From Clostridia bacterium (lineage in GTDB: Bacteria; Bacillota; Clostridia; Oscillospirales; Acutalibacteraceae): DNA of 64,000 nt. A model generated the notes under the pieces. It did no database searches, had not been told where the DNA came from, and worked only from the letters and a program-made list of their open reading frames with translations. The DNA is taken from NCBI GenBank assembly GCA_017435865.1, contig JAFSEF010000101.1, positions 158,596 to 222,595 of the forward strand. The letters are read 5' to 3'. Shown in pieces: positions 8,916 to 17,506 of this stretch; position 1 is the stretch's first letter, and each line of letters starts with the position of its first letter. The position numbers and the translations under genes were made by a program.

Positions 8916-9967
8916 TGAGTATGAGAGTTATTAAAAAAGAAATTAATATTGGCGGAATAACAATCGGCGGCAATCATCCGGTTGCCGTACAGTCTATGTT
9001 GAACACGGACTCCGAAGATAAGGAAGCTTGTGTTAATCAGGCTCTTGCATTGGAAAAAGCAGGCTGTCAGATCATCCGCATTTCGGTTCCCACCAAAAAG
9101 TCACTTGAGTCTGTATATGCACTGAAAGAAAGCTTGACCATACCTGTTGTTGCTGACATTCATTTTGATTATCAGCTTGCTTGCGAAAGTGTTGCAGCAG
9201 GTATTGATAAGATCAGAATCAATCCCGGTAATATCGGTTCGGATGATCGAGTTAAGATTGTTGCAAACACTTGCAAAAATGCAGGAGTGCCGATAAGAAT
9301 CGGTGTCAACTCCGGTTCTCTTGAAAAGTCAATCCTCAGCAAATACGGTTCACCGACTCCCGAAGCACTTGTTGAAAGTGCATTGTATCATGCATCATTG
9401 CTTGAAAAATTTGATTTTGATGATATTGTTATCTCTATTAAATCGTCTGATGTTGTCAGAACACGGGATGCATATCGCTTATTATCATCAAAATGCAACT
9501 ACCCTCTTCACGTTGGTGTTACGGAAGCCGGAACCAGTACAATGGGTCTGATTAAATCAGCCGCCGGAATCGGTGCACTTCTGATGGACGGCATCGGTGA
9601 CACAATCCGAGTTTCATTAACTGCGGACCCCATTGAAGAAATTGCAGCCGGTTTCAATATTCTTAAAGCAGTCGGTCGCGGTCGCGATGGTGTTACAATT
9701 GTCTCCTGTCCGACTTGCGGAAGAACAAAAATCGATCTGATCGGTCTTGCCAACAAAGTTGAAAATGCACTTGCAAGCTGCAATAAAAACATAAAGGTCG
9801 CCGTTATGGGGTGTGCGGTAAACGGCCCCGGTGAAGCAAAAGAAGCAGATATCGGCATTGCAGGCGGTGACGGATGCGGACTCATTTTCAAAAAAGGAGT
9901 TATCTTAAGAAAGGTACCGGAAGAAGCAATTTTTGACGAGTTATTAAAAGAAATAGAACTTTTATAA
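8915..9967 (+). CDS. ispG: 4-hydroxy-3-methylbut-2-enyl diphosphate synthase (flavodoxin/ferredoxin)
   Basis: Iron-sulfur enzyme of the MEP pathway, 350 aa from this start. Cluster ligands are visible in SCPTCGRT and VMGCAVNGPGEAKEADIG near the C-terminus, and the TIM-barrel block GGNHPVAVQSMLNTD lies near the N-terminus. ATG 8915 overlaps the rseP stop by one base; ATG 8921 is an alternative. Its place after dxr and rseP is common in Firmicutes. Confidence 0.95.
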   Translation: MSMRVIKKEINIGGITIGGNHPVAVQSMLNTDSEDKEACVNQALALEKAGCQIIRISVPTKKSLESVYALKESLTIPVVADIHFDYQLACESVAAGIDKIRINPGNIGSDDRVKIVANTCKNAGVPIRIGVNSGSLEKSILSKYGSPTPEALVESALYHASLLEKFDFDDIVISIKSSDVVRTRDAYRLLSSKCNYPLHVGVTEAGTSTMGLIKSAAGIGALLMDGIGDTIRVSLTADPIEEIAAGFNILKAVGRGRDGVTIVSCPTCGRTKIDLIGLANKVENALASCNKNIKVAVMGCAVNGPGEAKEADIGIAGGDGCGLIFKKGVILRKVPEEAIFDELLKEIELL

Positions 9968-9980
9968 CGGAGGAAACATA

Positions 9981-12221
9981 ATGCAGACAATCAAAAAGAC
10001 ATTCAGCCTTTTTCTTGTTCTCTCTGTATTTCTCAGCTGTTGTTCTATACATTTATTCCCTGTACATACAGTTGCTGCACAGACCTATAAAACAGGTCAC
10101 TACACTGTAAACAATTTATTGAATTTCAGAAGCGGCCCTTCAACGGAAACTGAAAGGGTCTATTCTTCTTATAATTCAACAACCCCTATTTATGCAAAAA
10201 AAGATGCCCGCGTACTTGTTACAAAAATTGACGGTGATTGGGGTTACACGTATCTGGAAGGAAAACCGGGTTGGATCAACCTTTCTTATTGCACATACAT
10301 TAACTCTTACACTCCGCTGACAGACAAGAAGTCATTGATAGTTGATATCAGCCAATGGCAATATGACACTCTGTTCGATTGGAATCAAATGAAAGCTGAC
10401 GGTGTGACAGGTGTCATTCTGCGTGTCGGCGGAAGATATTCCTATTCCGACGGCAGTGGTTCCATTTATGAAGACAGCCGAGTACGCCAACATTATAGCA
10501 ATGCAAAAGCCGCCGGTCTGGATGTAGGTCTTTATTTCTTCAGTTATGCAATGACAGCTGCAGGAGCCGCTGAAGAAGCGCAGTTCTGTATTGATAAAAT
10601 CAAAGAATACGGCTTTGAATGTACTTTGCCGATCTACATCGACCTTGAAGATTACTCACCGGATACATCACATTTTGATGCAGGCAAAGCAACCAATGCG
10701 ATTATCATAGATTCTTTTTGTTCTACGCTTGAAAATGCAGGTTACTATACAGGATTATATACGAATCTATACTTTATGAACAACGTAATTGATACAGCTG
10801 TTCTTGAAAACAGAAGTATATGGTTTGCACAGTATAACGAAACCTGCACATACGAAGGACGATACGATCTTTGGCAATATTCCTGTACAAGCTATTTTTC
10901 CGGATACTCAGGCGGTCCGTTGGATGCAAACTATTGTTATCGTGATTATCCTGCATTTATCAAAGCCAACGGATACAACGGCTTCAAAGTAACAGAAACA
11001 CCGGAAGAACCTGACGAACCGGATGAACCTGATAATCCTGAAGCACCTGACGATCCGCCATTTGAAGGTATAGAAGTTCACGAGCACAAACAAGGAAATG
11101 AAATCACACATAAAGCAAGTTGTGTGCAATACGGCAACAAAACTGCCAACTGCAGCGACCCGAATTGCGGTGCTCTCTTGAAAAATTCACTTATCTCCCC
11201 AACCGGACATGCTGTCAGAAAAGCGTATACTGTAGGCGATGCACCTGTTGCAGGTGAAAGTATAACAAAATACAGCAATGCAATTGATCTGATTTCTGAA
11301 CTTGACACGTTGAACGCATATACTGAAATCTCAGCAAGCGGCGGCAATCTGATTTCTTATTGTACCACATGCAATATGATTATCAGCAGCTACAGGATTG
11401 ATCCTTATTCAGTATGTTTTCATGAATACAATATGACTGCTGCCAATTATAAAACAACAAATCTGATGTATTTCAGAACGGGCCCCACAACCTCATTCAG
11501 GAATATAACAGATTCATACGGTAATGATGTTTATATAGAAAAAGATTATACTCTGAATATTTATTTTGAAATCGGACTTTGGGGATACACATCTTATAAG
11601 GGTTATTACGGATGGATATATCTTCCCTACACAACCTTTATCTCACCTGCTGTTTATTATTATCCTACGACAAAAACAAACCCGAGCTGTACTACAGAGG
11701 GCAAATCTCTTTACGCTTGCAGACATTGCAAGAAAACCACATACAGTACTGTTGATCCGATTCTCAGACATACAGCAGGAACACCGGTAATTACAAGCGG
11801 AAGTTGCAGATCGTACAGTTATTCAACAATCTACTGTAAAACCTGTGATGAGAGAATCAGTTACACAGTCGGCTCATTAGGAACCCATGTTTATAACATG
11901 CAGGTCAGCAAAGAACCATCCAATACCACATTCGGCAAAGCAGACATAAAATGCTATTATTGCAACAAAGGCGGAACTGTAACACTGCCGTCATTACTTA
12001 TGTGTGATTGCGATAGTGATGGTAAAATCACAGCAGCTGATGCTCGCAGTACGCTTAGATTTTCAGTCGGCATGGATTCTGAAAAACTAACAAGTGCAAT
12101 GATTAAGAGATTGGATACAGACAACAGCGGATCTGTCAATGCAGCAGACGCAAGAAATATTCTGCGAATCTCTGTTCAGTTGACTTTACTTGAAGATTTA
12201 TTGCTTAAATATTATTCATAA
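9981..12221 (+). CDS. Secreted GH25 lysozyme-like protein with SH3 domains and C-terminal dockerin
   Basis: Predicted extracellular muramidase of 746 aa. Order: signal peptide (about 1-34); bacterial SH3-like domain (about 39-102, YTVNNLLNFRSGPST); GH25 catalytic domain (about 112-325) with VDISQWQ and the catalytic DxE in IYIDLEDY; Pro/Glu/Asp linker (about 335-357); a CxxC-rich region; a second SH3-like domain (about 483-556, NLMYFRTGPTTS); and a type I dockerin (about 673-746) with two Ca-binding repeats, CDSDGKITAADAR and TDNSGSVNAADAR. A ribosome site CGGAGG lies 14 nt after ispG, but the gene is functionally distinct. The dockerin implies attachment to a cohesin protein encoded elsewhere. 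Confidence 0.88.
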   Translation: MQTIKKTFSLFLVLSVFLSCCSIHLFPVHTVAAQTYKTGHYTVNNLLNFRSGPSTETERVYSSYNSTTPIYAKKDARVLVTKIDGDWGYTYLEGKPGWINLSYCTYINSYTPLTDKKSLIVDISQWQYDTLFDWNQMKADGVTGVILRVGGRYSYSDGSGSIYEDSRVRQHYSNAKAAGLDVGLYFFSYAMTAAGAAEEAQFCIDKIKEYGFECTLPIYIDLEDYSPDTSHFDAGKATNAIIIDSFCSTLENAGYYTGLYTNLYFMNNVIDTAVLENRSIWFAQYNETCTYEGRYDLWQYSCTSYFSGYSGGPLDANYCYRDYPAFIKANGYNGFKVTETPEEPDEPDEPDNPEAPDDPPFEGIEVHEHKQGNEITHKASCVQYGNKTANCSDPNCGALLKNSLISPTGHAVRKAYTVGDAPVAGESITKYSNAIDLISELDTLNAYTEISASGGNLISYCTTCNMIISSYRIDPYSVCFHEYNMTAANYKTTNLMYFRTGPTTSFRNITDSYGNDVYIEKDYTLNIYFEIGLWGYTSYKGYYGWIYLPYTTFISPAVYYYPTTKTNPSCTTEGKSLYACRHCKKTTYSTVDPILRHTAGTPVITSGSCRSYSYSTIYCKTCDERISYTVGSLGTHVYNMQVSKEPSNTTFGKADIKCYYCNKGGTVTLPSLLMCDCDSDGKITAADARSTLRFSVGMDSEKLTSAMIKRLDTDNSGSVNAADARNILRISVQLTLLEDLLLKYYS

Positions 12222-12226
12222 ATAAT

Positions 12227-12252
12227 GGAGATGCTTAAAACTAAGCATCTCC
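12227..12252 (+). terminator. Terminator after the GH25 gene
   Basis: Perfect 11-bp stem (12227-12237 with 12242-12252) followed by a T-rich stretch. It closes the GH25 transcript ahead of the convergent rubrerythrin gene. Confidence 0.8.
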
Positions 12253-12299
12253 ACTTTCATTTCAAAAAAAATCAACTTGTAATATAAAAAAACACAGAA

Positions 12300-12845
12300 T
12301 TAATAATTCTTTGCATTCACTTCAAAATATGCCTGCGGATGAGCACATACAGGACAAATCTGAGGAGCGTTCATGCCGACCGCAATGTGTCCGCAGTTAC
12401 GGCATTCCCATACAGTAACTGAACTTTTAGCAAATACTTCCTGTGCTTCAACATTGTGAAGAAGTGCACGATAACGTTCTTCATGCTCTTTTTCAACCGC
12501 AGCAACTGCGCGGAATTTTGCAGCAAGTTCTGTAAACCCTTCTTCTTCGGCTTCCTTTGCAAAGGTTGAATACATATCGGTCCATTCGTAATTCTCACCT
12601 TCAGCAGCTGCAAGAAGATTGGCAGCAGTGTCACCTATGCCCTTGAGTTCTTTAAACCACATTTTTGCATGTTCTTTTTCATTGTCAGCAGTTTTCAGGA
12701 ACAAAGCAGCAATCTGTTCATATCCTTCTTTTTTTGCTACACTTGCAAAATAAGTATACTTATTTCTTGCTTCGCTTTCGCCTGAAAATGCAGCTCTGAG
12801 ATTCTGTTCTGTTTTTGTACCTGCGTAAGGATTGGGATTATTCAT
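12300..12845 (-). CDS. Rubrerythrin
   Basis: Non-haem di-iron peroxidase that detoxifies hydrogen peroxide in anaerobes, 181 aa. The N-terminal ferritin-like four-helix domain carries the Glu/His ligands in [10 protein letters not shown] and [11 protein letters not shown], repeated in [10 protein letters not shown]. The C-terminal rubredoxin-like domain has the paired CxxC ligands CRNCGHI and CPVCAHP. The ribosome site is AGGAGG. Its own consensus promoter lies at 12875-12903; an oxidative-stress operator was not identified. Confidence 0.95.
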   Translation of the reverse strand: MNNPNPYAGTKTEQNLRAAFSGESEARNKYTYFASVAKKEGYEQIAALFLKTADNEKEHAKMWFKELKGIGDTAANLLAAAEGENYEWTDMYSTFAKEAEEEGFTELAAKFRAVAAVEKEHEERYRALLHNVEAQEVFAKSSVTVWECRNCGHIAVGMNAPQICPVCAHPQAYFEVNAKNY

Positions 12846-12874
12846 TGTTTTGCCTCCTAAATTTGATTATTCTC

Positions 12875-12903
12875 ATTTTACACTATTGCCATTTTCTTGT
12901 CAA
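12875..12903 (-). promoter_or_regulatory. Sigma-A promoter of rubrerythrin
   Basis: Minus-strand TTGACA (12898-12903), 17-nt spacer, TAAAAT (12875-12880). Confidence 0.8.
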
Positions 12904-12934
12904 CTCATTCAAGAAATATTGTACAAATTATTCA

Positions 12935-12963
12935 TTGACAAAAAATATTCATCGTGTTAATAT
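12935..12963 (+). promoter_or_regulatory. Promoter of the first T-box operon
   Basis: TTGACA (12935-12940), 17-nt spacer, TAATAT (12958-12963). Transcription would begin near 12970, just ahead of T-box stem I. Confidence 0.7.
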
Positions 12964-12969
12964 ATATTA

Positions 12970-13240
12970 AAAAGAATATAAATGCAATGACGAAGAATGT
13001 CGAAAATGAATGTCTACAGAAAGCAGACGGTTGATGCAAGTCTGCGGCGGAAGTTTTCAATGGCTGTCACTTCCGAGCAGATGGTCTGAACAATTATTTC
13101 AGTAAGATCATCCGTGTAACCGCTACGTTAAAGCGGAAGGCTTGTCAGAGCCGTAGAGCGGCATCGAAAGATGCAATTTGAGTGGTACCGCGGGAATTTT
13201 TCTCGTCTCAGAATCAATTTTCTGGGGCGTTTTATTTTTT
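12970..13240 (+). promoter_or_regulatory. T-box leader, specifier read as GUC (Val)
   Basis: The diagnostic T-box sequence GAGTGGTACCGCGGG (about 13180-13194) is followed by a terminator (stem 13204-13212 with 13221-13229, then a T run). Stem I is visible: GAAG (12992-12995) pairs with CTTC (13070-13073), and the distal arm is GCAGAC (13023-13028) with GTCTGC (13040-13045). Aligning the 3' base (A-CTTC-C-GAGC) with the layout of known glycine T-boxes places the specifier at 13066-13068, GTC. The T-box TGGT would pair with a tRNA having discriminator A, as tRNA-Val does, and argues against Gly or Trp. T-box identity is certain; the amino acid is moderate confidence. Confidence 0.93.
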
Positions 13241-13266
13241 TAAAGCCCCCCGAACAGGAGGAAACT

Positions 13267-15534
13267 ATGAACACTACAACTGGCAATAAACTGAATGAAA
13301 TTGCCGCACGAATCCGTGAAATGCGCGAGGTTTGCGGACTGAGTGTGAATGAAATGGCATCATTAACGGATGTTACCGCACAGGAATACATTTCTTATGA
13401 AACCGGAGTTGCTGACTTTCCGTTCTCGTTTTTACACAAGTGCGCAATCGCATTCAATCTTGAAATTGCAAACCTGCTTGAAGGTACAACACCGAAGCTG
13501 ACCTCTTACACCATCACACGAAACGGCGGCGGTCTTGAAACCATCAATGAATCGGGCATCCTCATGAAAAACCTTGCAGCACAGTTCAAAAATAAAATTG
13601 CAGTGCCGTATATGACACGTTATGAGTATCACCCGGAACAACAGAACAAGCCCATTCATGTAACAACACACGGCGGACAGGAATTTGACTACATTCTCAG
13701 CGGAAAACTGAAAATTCAGGTCGGTGCTCACACCGAAATCCTGCATGCAGGCGATTCCATATTCTTTGACAGCTCCACCCCACACGGCATGATCGCGGTA
13801 GACGGAGAAGACTGTAACTTTATCGCTTTTGTCATTCCCGGTGAAAAGAGCGAAGAAAAGAAAGCTATTGAAACGATTATCCAATCCGTCAAACGAGATT
13901 CGCTTGTTTGTGAAAAATACATCCACACTACCGAAAATGAAAAAGGCACCTGCACGGACATTTCGTTCAGCAACACCGAAAGCTTCAACTTCGGTTTTGA
14001 TATTCTTGATGAAATTGCCCGTGTTAAACCCGACCAGCTTGCCCTTCTGCATCTGGATGCAAACAAGAACGAAAGAAGATTCACGTTCTCCGATCTCAAG
14101 CGTGCATCCAACCAGACAGCTAACTATTTCCGTTCACTGGGCATCAAAAAGGGCGACAAGGTCATGCTTGTTCTCAAGCGCCATTATCAGTTCTGGTTCT
14201 GCATGATGGCTCTCAACAAGCTCGGTGCCGTTGCAATTCCCGCAACAAATATGCTGCAGGAGCATGACTTTGAATACCGTTTCAAAGCGGCAAATATTGA
14301 TGCACTTGTGTGCACGGCCGACGGTGATACGGCTGAGCACGCCGAACGTGCCGCAGCAAAATGCGATTGCGTAAAGAACCTTGTTCTTGTCGGCGGTTCG
14401 CGTGAAGGCTGGCATGATTTTGACAATGAGTATTCCTTGTATACCGGCAAATTCGACAGACCTGCCGATGCTGCCTGCGGAGAAGACCTGATGCTGATGT
14501 TCTTCACATCCGGCACTTCAGGCAATCCGAAGCTGACCATGCACAACTTCATGTATCCGCTCGGTCATTTCATCACTGCAAAATACTGGCACAATGTCAA
14601 TCCCAACGGCCTGCATTTGACCATTGCTGATTCCGGCTGGGCAAAGTGCCTTTGGGGTAAGCTCTACGGTCAGTGGCTGTGTGAAGCCCCCGTATTTGTT
14701 TATGATTTCAACCGCTTTGATGCGAACGATATTCTTCCTTTGTTTGCTAAATATAAAATCACCACATTCTGCAGCCCTGCAACCATGTACAGAATGCTCA
14801 TCAAAGAGGATATGACAAAATATGACTTCTCTTCTGTGGAACATGCTTCCATGGCAGGCGAAGCACTCAACCCCGAAGTTTTCCGCCAGTTTGAACGTGA
14901 AACGGGTCTGAGCATCATGGAAGGCTTCGGTCAGAGCGAATCAACACTCATCATCGGCAATCAGGTCGGACAGTCGCATAAGATCGGTTCCATGGGTAAG
15001 CCTGTTCCGCTGTATGATGTTGATATCGTTGATTCTGACGGCGTTTCCTGCCCTGTCGGTGTTGCCGGTAATATTGTTATCCGCACACCGAAACTCGGAT
15101 ATCCCTGCGGTCTTACAATGGGCTACTATCAGGATACCGAAAAAACAAACGAAGTTTACCACGACGGCATGTACTTCACCGGTGACGTTGCATGGCGTGA
15201 TGAAGACGGCTTCTACTGGTATGTCGGCAGAAGCGATGACGTTATCAAGTCTTCGGGATATCGCATCGGGCCGTTCGAAATCGAAAGCGTTATCATGGAG
15301 CTTCCCTATGTTCTTGAATGCGGTGTCTGCGCTGCTCCCGATGAAGTCAGAGGTCAGATCGTCAAGGCTTGTATCGTGCTGACCAAGGGTACCGAAGCTT
15401 CTGAAGAACTCAAAAAGGAAATTCAGAATTACGTAAAGACCCACACCGCACCGTATAAATATCCGAGAATTGTTGAATTCAGAGAATCACTGCCAAAAAC
15501 CACAAGCGGAAAGATTCAGAGAAACAAGCTGTAA
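13267..15534 (+). CDS. XRE-cupin-acyl-CoA ligase fusion protein
   Basis: Three domains in 755 aa. An XRE-type helix-turn-helix (about 8-68) and a cupin (about 110-190, with HVTTHGGQEFDYILSG and STPHGM) together look like a small-ligand-sensing regulator. An AMP-forming acyl-CoA synthetase follows (about 235-755), with the P-loop FFTSGTSGNPK, GFGQSES, the adenylate hinge region YVGRSDDVIKSSGYRIG and the catalytic lysine in TTSGKIQRNKL. It resembles short/medium-chain acyl-CoA synthetases. It likely activates a branched short-chain acid (inference from the T-box and the downstream oxidoreductase). The start is ATG 13267 after AGGAGG; the frame upstream runs through the terminator and is not coding. 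Whether the HTH binds DNA is unknown. Confidence 0.88.
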   Translation: MNTTTGNKLNEIAARIREMREVCGLSVNEMASLTDVTAQEYISYETGVADFPFSFLHKCAIAFNLEIANLLEGTTPKLTSYTITRNGGGLETINESGILMKNLAAQFKNKIAVPYMTRYEYHPEQQNKPIHVTTHGGQEFDYILSGKLKIQVGAHTEILHAGDSIFFDSSTPHGMIAVDGEDCNFIAFVIPGEKSEEKKAIETIIQSVKRDSLVCEKYIHTTENEKGTCTDISFSNTESFNFGFDILDEIARVKPDQLALLHLDANKNERRFTFSDLKRASNQTANYFRSLGIKKGDKVMLVLKRHYQFWFCMMALNKLGAVAIPATNMLQEHDFEYRFKAANIDALVCTADGDTAEHAERAAAKCDCVKNLVLVGGSREGWHDFDNEYSLYTGKFDRPADAACGEDLMLMFFTSGTSGNPKLTMHNFMYPLGHFITAKYWHNVNPNGLHLTIADSGWAKCLWGKLYGQWLCEAPVFVYDFNRFDANDILPLFAKYKITTFCSPATMYRMLIKEDMTKYDFSSVEHASMAGEALNPEVFRQFERETGLSIMEGFGQSESTLIIGNQVGQSHKIGSMGKPVPLYDVDIVDSDGVSCPVGVAGNIVIRTPKLGYPCGLTMGYYQDTEKTNEVYHDGMYFTGDVAWRDEDGFYWYVGRSDDVIKSSGYRIGPFEIESVIMELPYVLECGVCAAPDEVRGQIVKACIVLTKGTEASEELKKEIQNYVKTHTAPYKYPRIVEFRESLPKTTSGKIQRNKL

Positions 15535-15539
15535 ATAAT

Positions 15540-16220
15540 ATGGAATACAAACGTGTTAACATAGTTGCCGGTCACTACGGCAGCGGAAAAACAAATATAG
15601 CAATCAATCTTGCACTGAAGATGAAAGAGGACGGACTCGATGTTGTGTGTGCAGACCTCGACATTGTAAACCCTTATTTTCGTTCCAAGGATGCAAGATG
15701 TGCACTCAAAAAAAAAGGCATCGGCTTGATTGCATCCGAATATGCAAACACAAATGTTGATATGCCTGCCATGCCGAGTGATGCATATTCCATGTTTGAT
15801 AACAAAGACCGATATGCCGTCATCGATCTCGGCGGTGACGATGTCGGTGCTGCCGCACTCGGACGCTTCAGAAATGCAATTCTGGAAGAAGACAATTATG
15901 ATTGCTTCTGGGTGGTTAATCCTTTCAGACCGCTGACAAGAACGGTTGAGCTTGCATTAGAAGCAAAAGAAGAAATTGAAGCTGTTCTCGGTTTTCGTTT
16001 TACAAAAATCATCAACAATGCTAACTTAGGCGATGAAACAACGGTGCAGGATGTCCTGGAGTCTTTGGATTACATAAACGAGCTTTCCGTAAAAAGCGGA
16101 CTTCCCGTTGCGTTCACTGCCTGCAGGCAGGAATTGTTTCCTGCTTTGGAAAACAAAATCGTAAATTTATTCCCCGTTACGCTTTATCTGCGCCAGGGAT
16201 GGAATAAAAAAGGAGAATGA
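15540..16220 (+). CDS. P-loop ATPase (CobQ/CbiA/ParA-like)
   Basis: Nucleotide-binding protein of 226 aa. The Walker A is GHYGSGKTNIAINLAL (residues 11-26), a switch-like DLDIVNPYFRS lies near 40-50 and AVIDLGGDDVG near 95-105. This is the deviant-Walker SIMIBI fold also used in CO-dehydrogenase and MinD-like ATPases. It starts 5 nt after the ligase stop and ends inside the ferredoxin ribosome site, so it is part of the oxidoreductase operon. A role in assembly or activation of the iron-sulfur enzyme is a guess from context. No membrane or CxxC motif was seen. Confidence 0.75.
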   Translation: MEYKRVNIVAGHYGSGKTNIAINLALKMKEDGLDVVCADLDIVNPYFRSKDARCALKKKGIGLIASEYANTNVDMPAMPSDAYSMFDNKDRYAVIDLGGDDVGAAALGRFRNAILEEDNYDCFWVVNPFRPLTRTVELALEAKEEIEAVLGFRFTKIINNANLGDETTVQDVLESLDYINELSVKSGLPVAFTACRQELFPALENKIVNLFPVTLYLRQGWNKKGE

Positions 16221-16222
16221 CT

Positions 16223-16429
16223 ATGGCAAAAGTAACATTCAATGAAGAAAGATGTAAAGGCTGCGGTCTTTGTGTCGGCGCTTGCCCGAAAAAGATCGTT
16301 GCATTACTGACAGACAAAATCAATGCCAAGGGCTACCATCCGGCAGGCGTTACCGATCAGGACGCTTGCATCGGCTGTGCATTTTGTGCAACTATGTGTC
16401 CGGATTGCGTAATCCGTGTTGAGAAGTGA
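16223..16429 (+). CDS. 2[4Fe-4S] ferredoxin, delta subunit of 2-oxoacid oxidoreductase
   Basis: Ferredoxin of 68 aa with two CxxCxxCxxxC motifs, CKGCGLCVGACPKK and CIGCAFCATMCPDC. It carries electrons between the TPP site of the oxidoreductase and external ferredoxin. ATG 16223 is chosen because AGGAG lies 7 nt upstream; ATG 16217 overlaps the preceding stop and is less well spaced. It is the first of four contiguous subunit genes. Confidence 0.9.
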   Translation: MAKVTFNEERCKGCGLCVGACPKKIVALLTDKINAKGYHPAGVTDQDACIGCAFCATMCPDCVIRVEK

Positions 16430-16441
16430 GGAGGAAGAGCA

Positions 16442-17506
16442 ATGGCTAACAAAGTTATTATGAAAGGTAACGAGGCACTGGCAGAAGCCGCGATCCTTGC
16501 AGGCTGCCGTCACTACTTCGGCTACCCCATCACACCGCAGACAGAAGTTGCGGCTTACATGGCAAAGAAAATGCCCAAAATCGGCGGAACATTCCTGCAG
16601 GCTGAAAGCGAAATCGCTGCAATCAATATGGTAATCGGTGTTGCTTCCGCAGGAAAGAGAGTTATGACATCCAGCTCCAGCCCCGGAATCTCACTCAAGA
16701 GTGAAGGCCTTTCCTATCTTGCAGGTTGTGATCTTCCCGCACTCATCGTCAATGTACAACGCGGCGGTCCCGGCCTCGGCGGCATTCAGCCCTCACAGGC
16801 TGACTATTTCCAGGCAACGCGCGGCGGCGGACACGGTGACTATCACATGCTTGTATTTGCACCGTCCACCGTACAGGAAATGGTGACACTGACTGTTAAA
16901 GGCTTCGAGCTTGCTGACAAGTACCGCATGCCCTCCATGCTTCTTGCAGACGGCACACTCGGTCAGATGATGGAACCCGTTATTCTTGACATAGGCGAAG
17001 TCAAAACATACGAAAAGCCCTGGGCTCTGACAGGCACCGAACTCAAGAGAGAGCACAACATCGTAAACTCCCTGTTCCTGCAGCCTGAAGAACTCGAACA
17101 GGTCAACTTTGCACGCTACAAAATGTACGAAGAAATTGAAAACACCGAAGCTATGTATGACACTTATCTCATGGATGACGCAGACATCTGCATCGTGGCA
17201 TTCGGTATTGCTGCTCGTGTTTCGAAGAACGCAATCGATGCTGCAAGAGCTGAAGGCATCAAGGTCGGTATGATCCGTCCCATCACCCTCTGGCCGTTCC
17301 CCAAAAAGCCGCTTCTTGAAGCTGCAGACAAGGTCAATTCCTTTATTTCGGTTGAGCTTTCAATGGGTCAGATGATCGAAGATATTGAACTAGCAATCCG
17401 TTGCAAGAAAACTGTTGCTCTCTGCAACCGCGTAGGCGGTATGATTCCGACTACGGAAGATATTCTCAATTCCATCAGAAATGCCGCAAAAGGAGGTAAC
17501 GCATAA
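16442..17506 (+). CDS. vorB: 2-oxoacid:ferredoxin oxidoreductase alpha subunit (VorB/KorA-like)
   Basis: Pyrimidine-binding domain I and domain II subunit of 354 aa, most like VorB of 2-ketoisovalerate:ferredoxin oxidoreductase. Visible are GCRHYFGYPITPQTE near the N-terminus, the conserved QAESEIAAINMVIGVASAGK and SSSSPGISLK. The enzyme interconverts a branched 2-oxo acid plus CoA with acyl-CoA, CO2 and reduced ferredoxin. A strong AGGAGG site precedes it. The stop shares a base with the next start. A KorA (2-oxoglutarate) specificity is possible; the Val T-box favours branched substrates. Confidence 0.88.
   Translation: MANKVIMKGNEALAEAAILAGCRHYFGYPITPQTEVAAYMAKKMPKIGGTFLQAESEIAAINMVIGVASAGKRVMTSSSSPGISLKSEGLSYLAGCDLPALIVNVQRGGPGLGGIQPSQADYFQATRGGGHGDYHMLVFAPSTVQEMVTLTVKGFELADKYRMPSMLLADGTLGQMMEPVILDIGEVKTYEKPWALTGTELKREHNIVNSLFLQPEELEQVNFARYKMYEEIENTEAMYDTYLMDDADICIVAFGIAARVSKNAIDAARAEGIKVGMIRPITLWPFPKKPLLEAADKVNSFISVELSMGQMIEDIELAIRCKKTVALCNRVGGMIPTTEDILNSIRNAAKGGNA

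Noticed and set aside
13061-13068. Reading TGG (Trp) or GGC (Gly) as the specifier of the first T-box
   Set aside because: Both are present nearby, but the T-box TGGT pairs with a discriminator-A tRNA, whereas bacterial tRNA-Trp has G and tRNA-Gly has U; GTC also fits the fixed distance to the CTTC strand.
13171-13266. Extended N-terminus for the XRE-cupin-ligase gene
   Set aside because: This stretch is the T-box antiterminator/terminator; the true start is ATG 13267 after AGGAGG.
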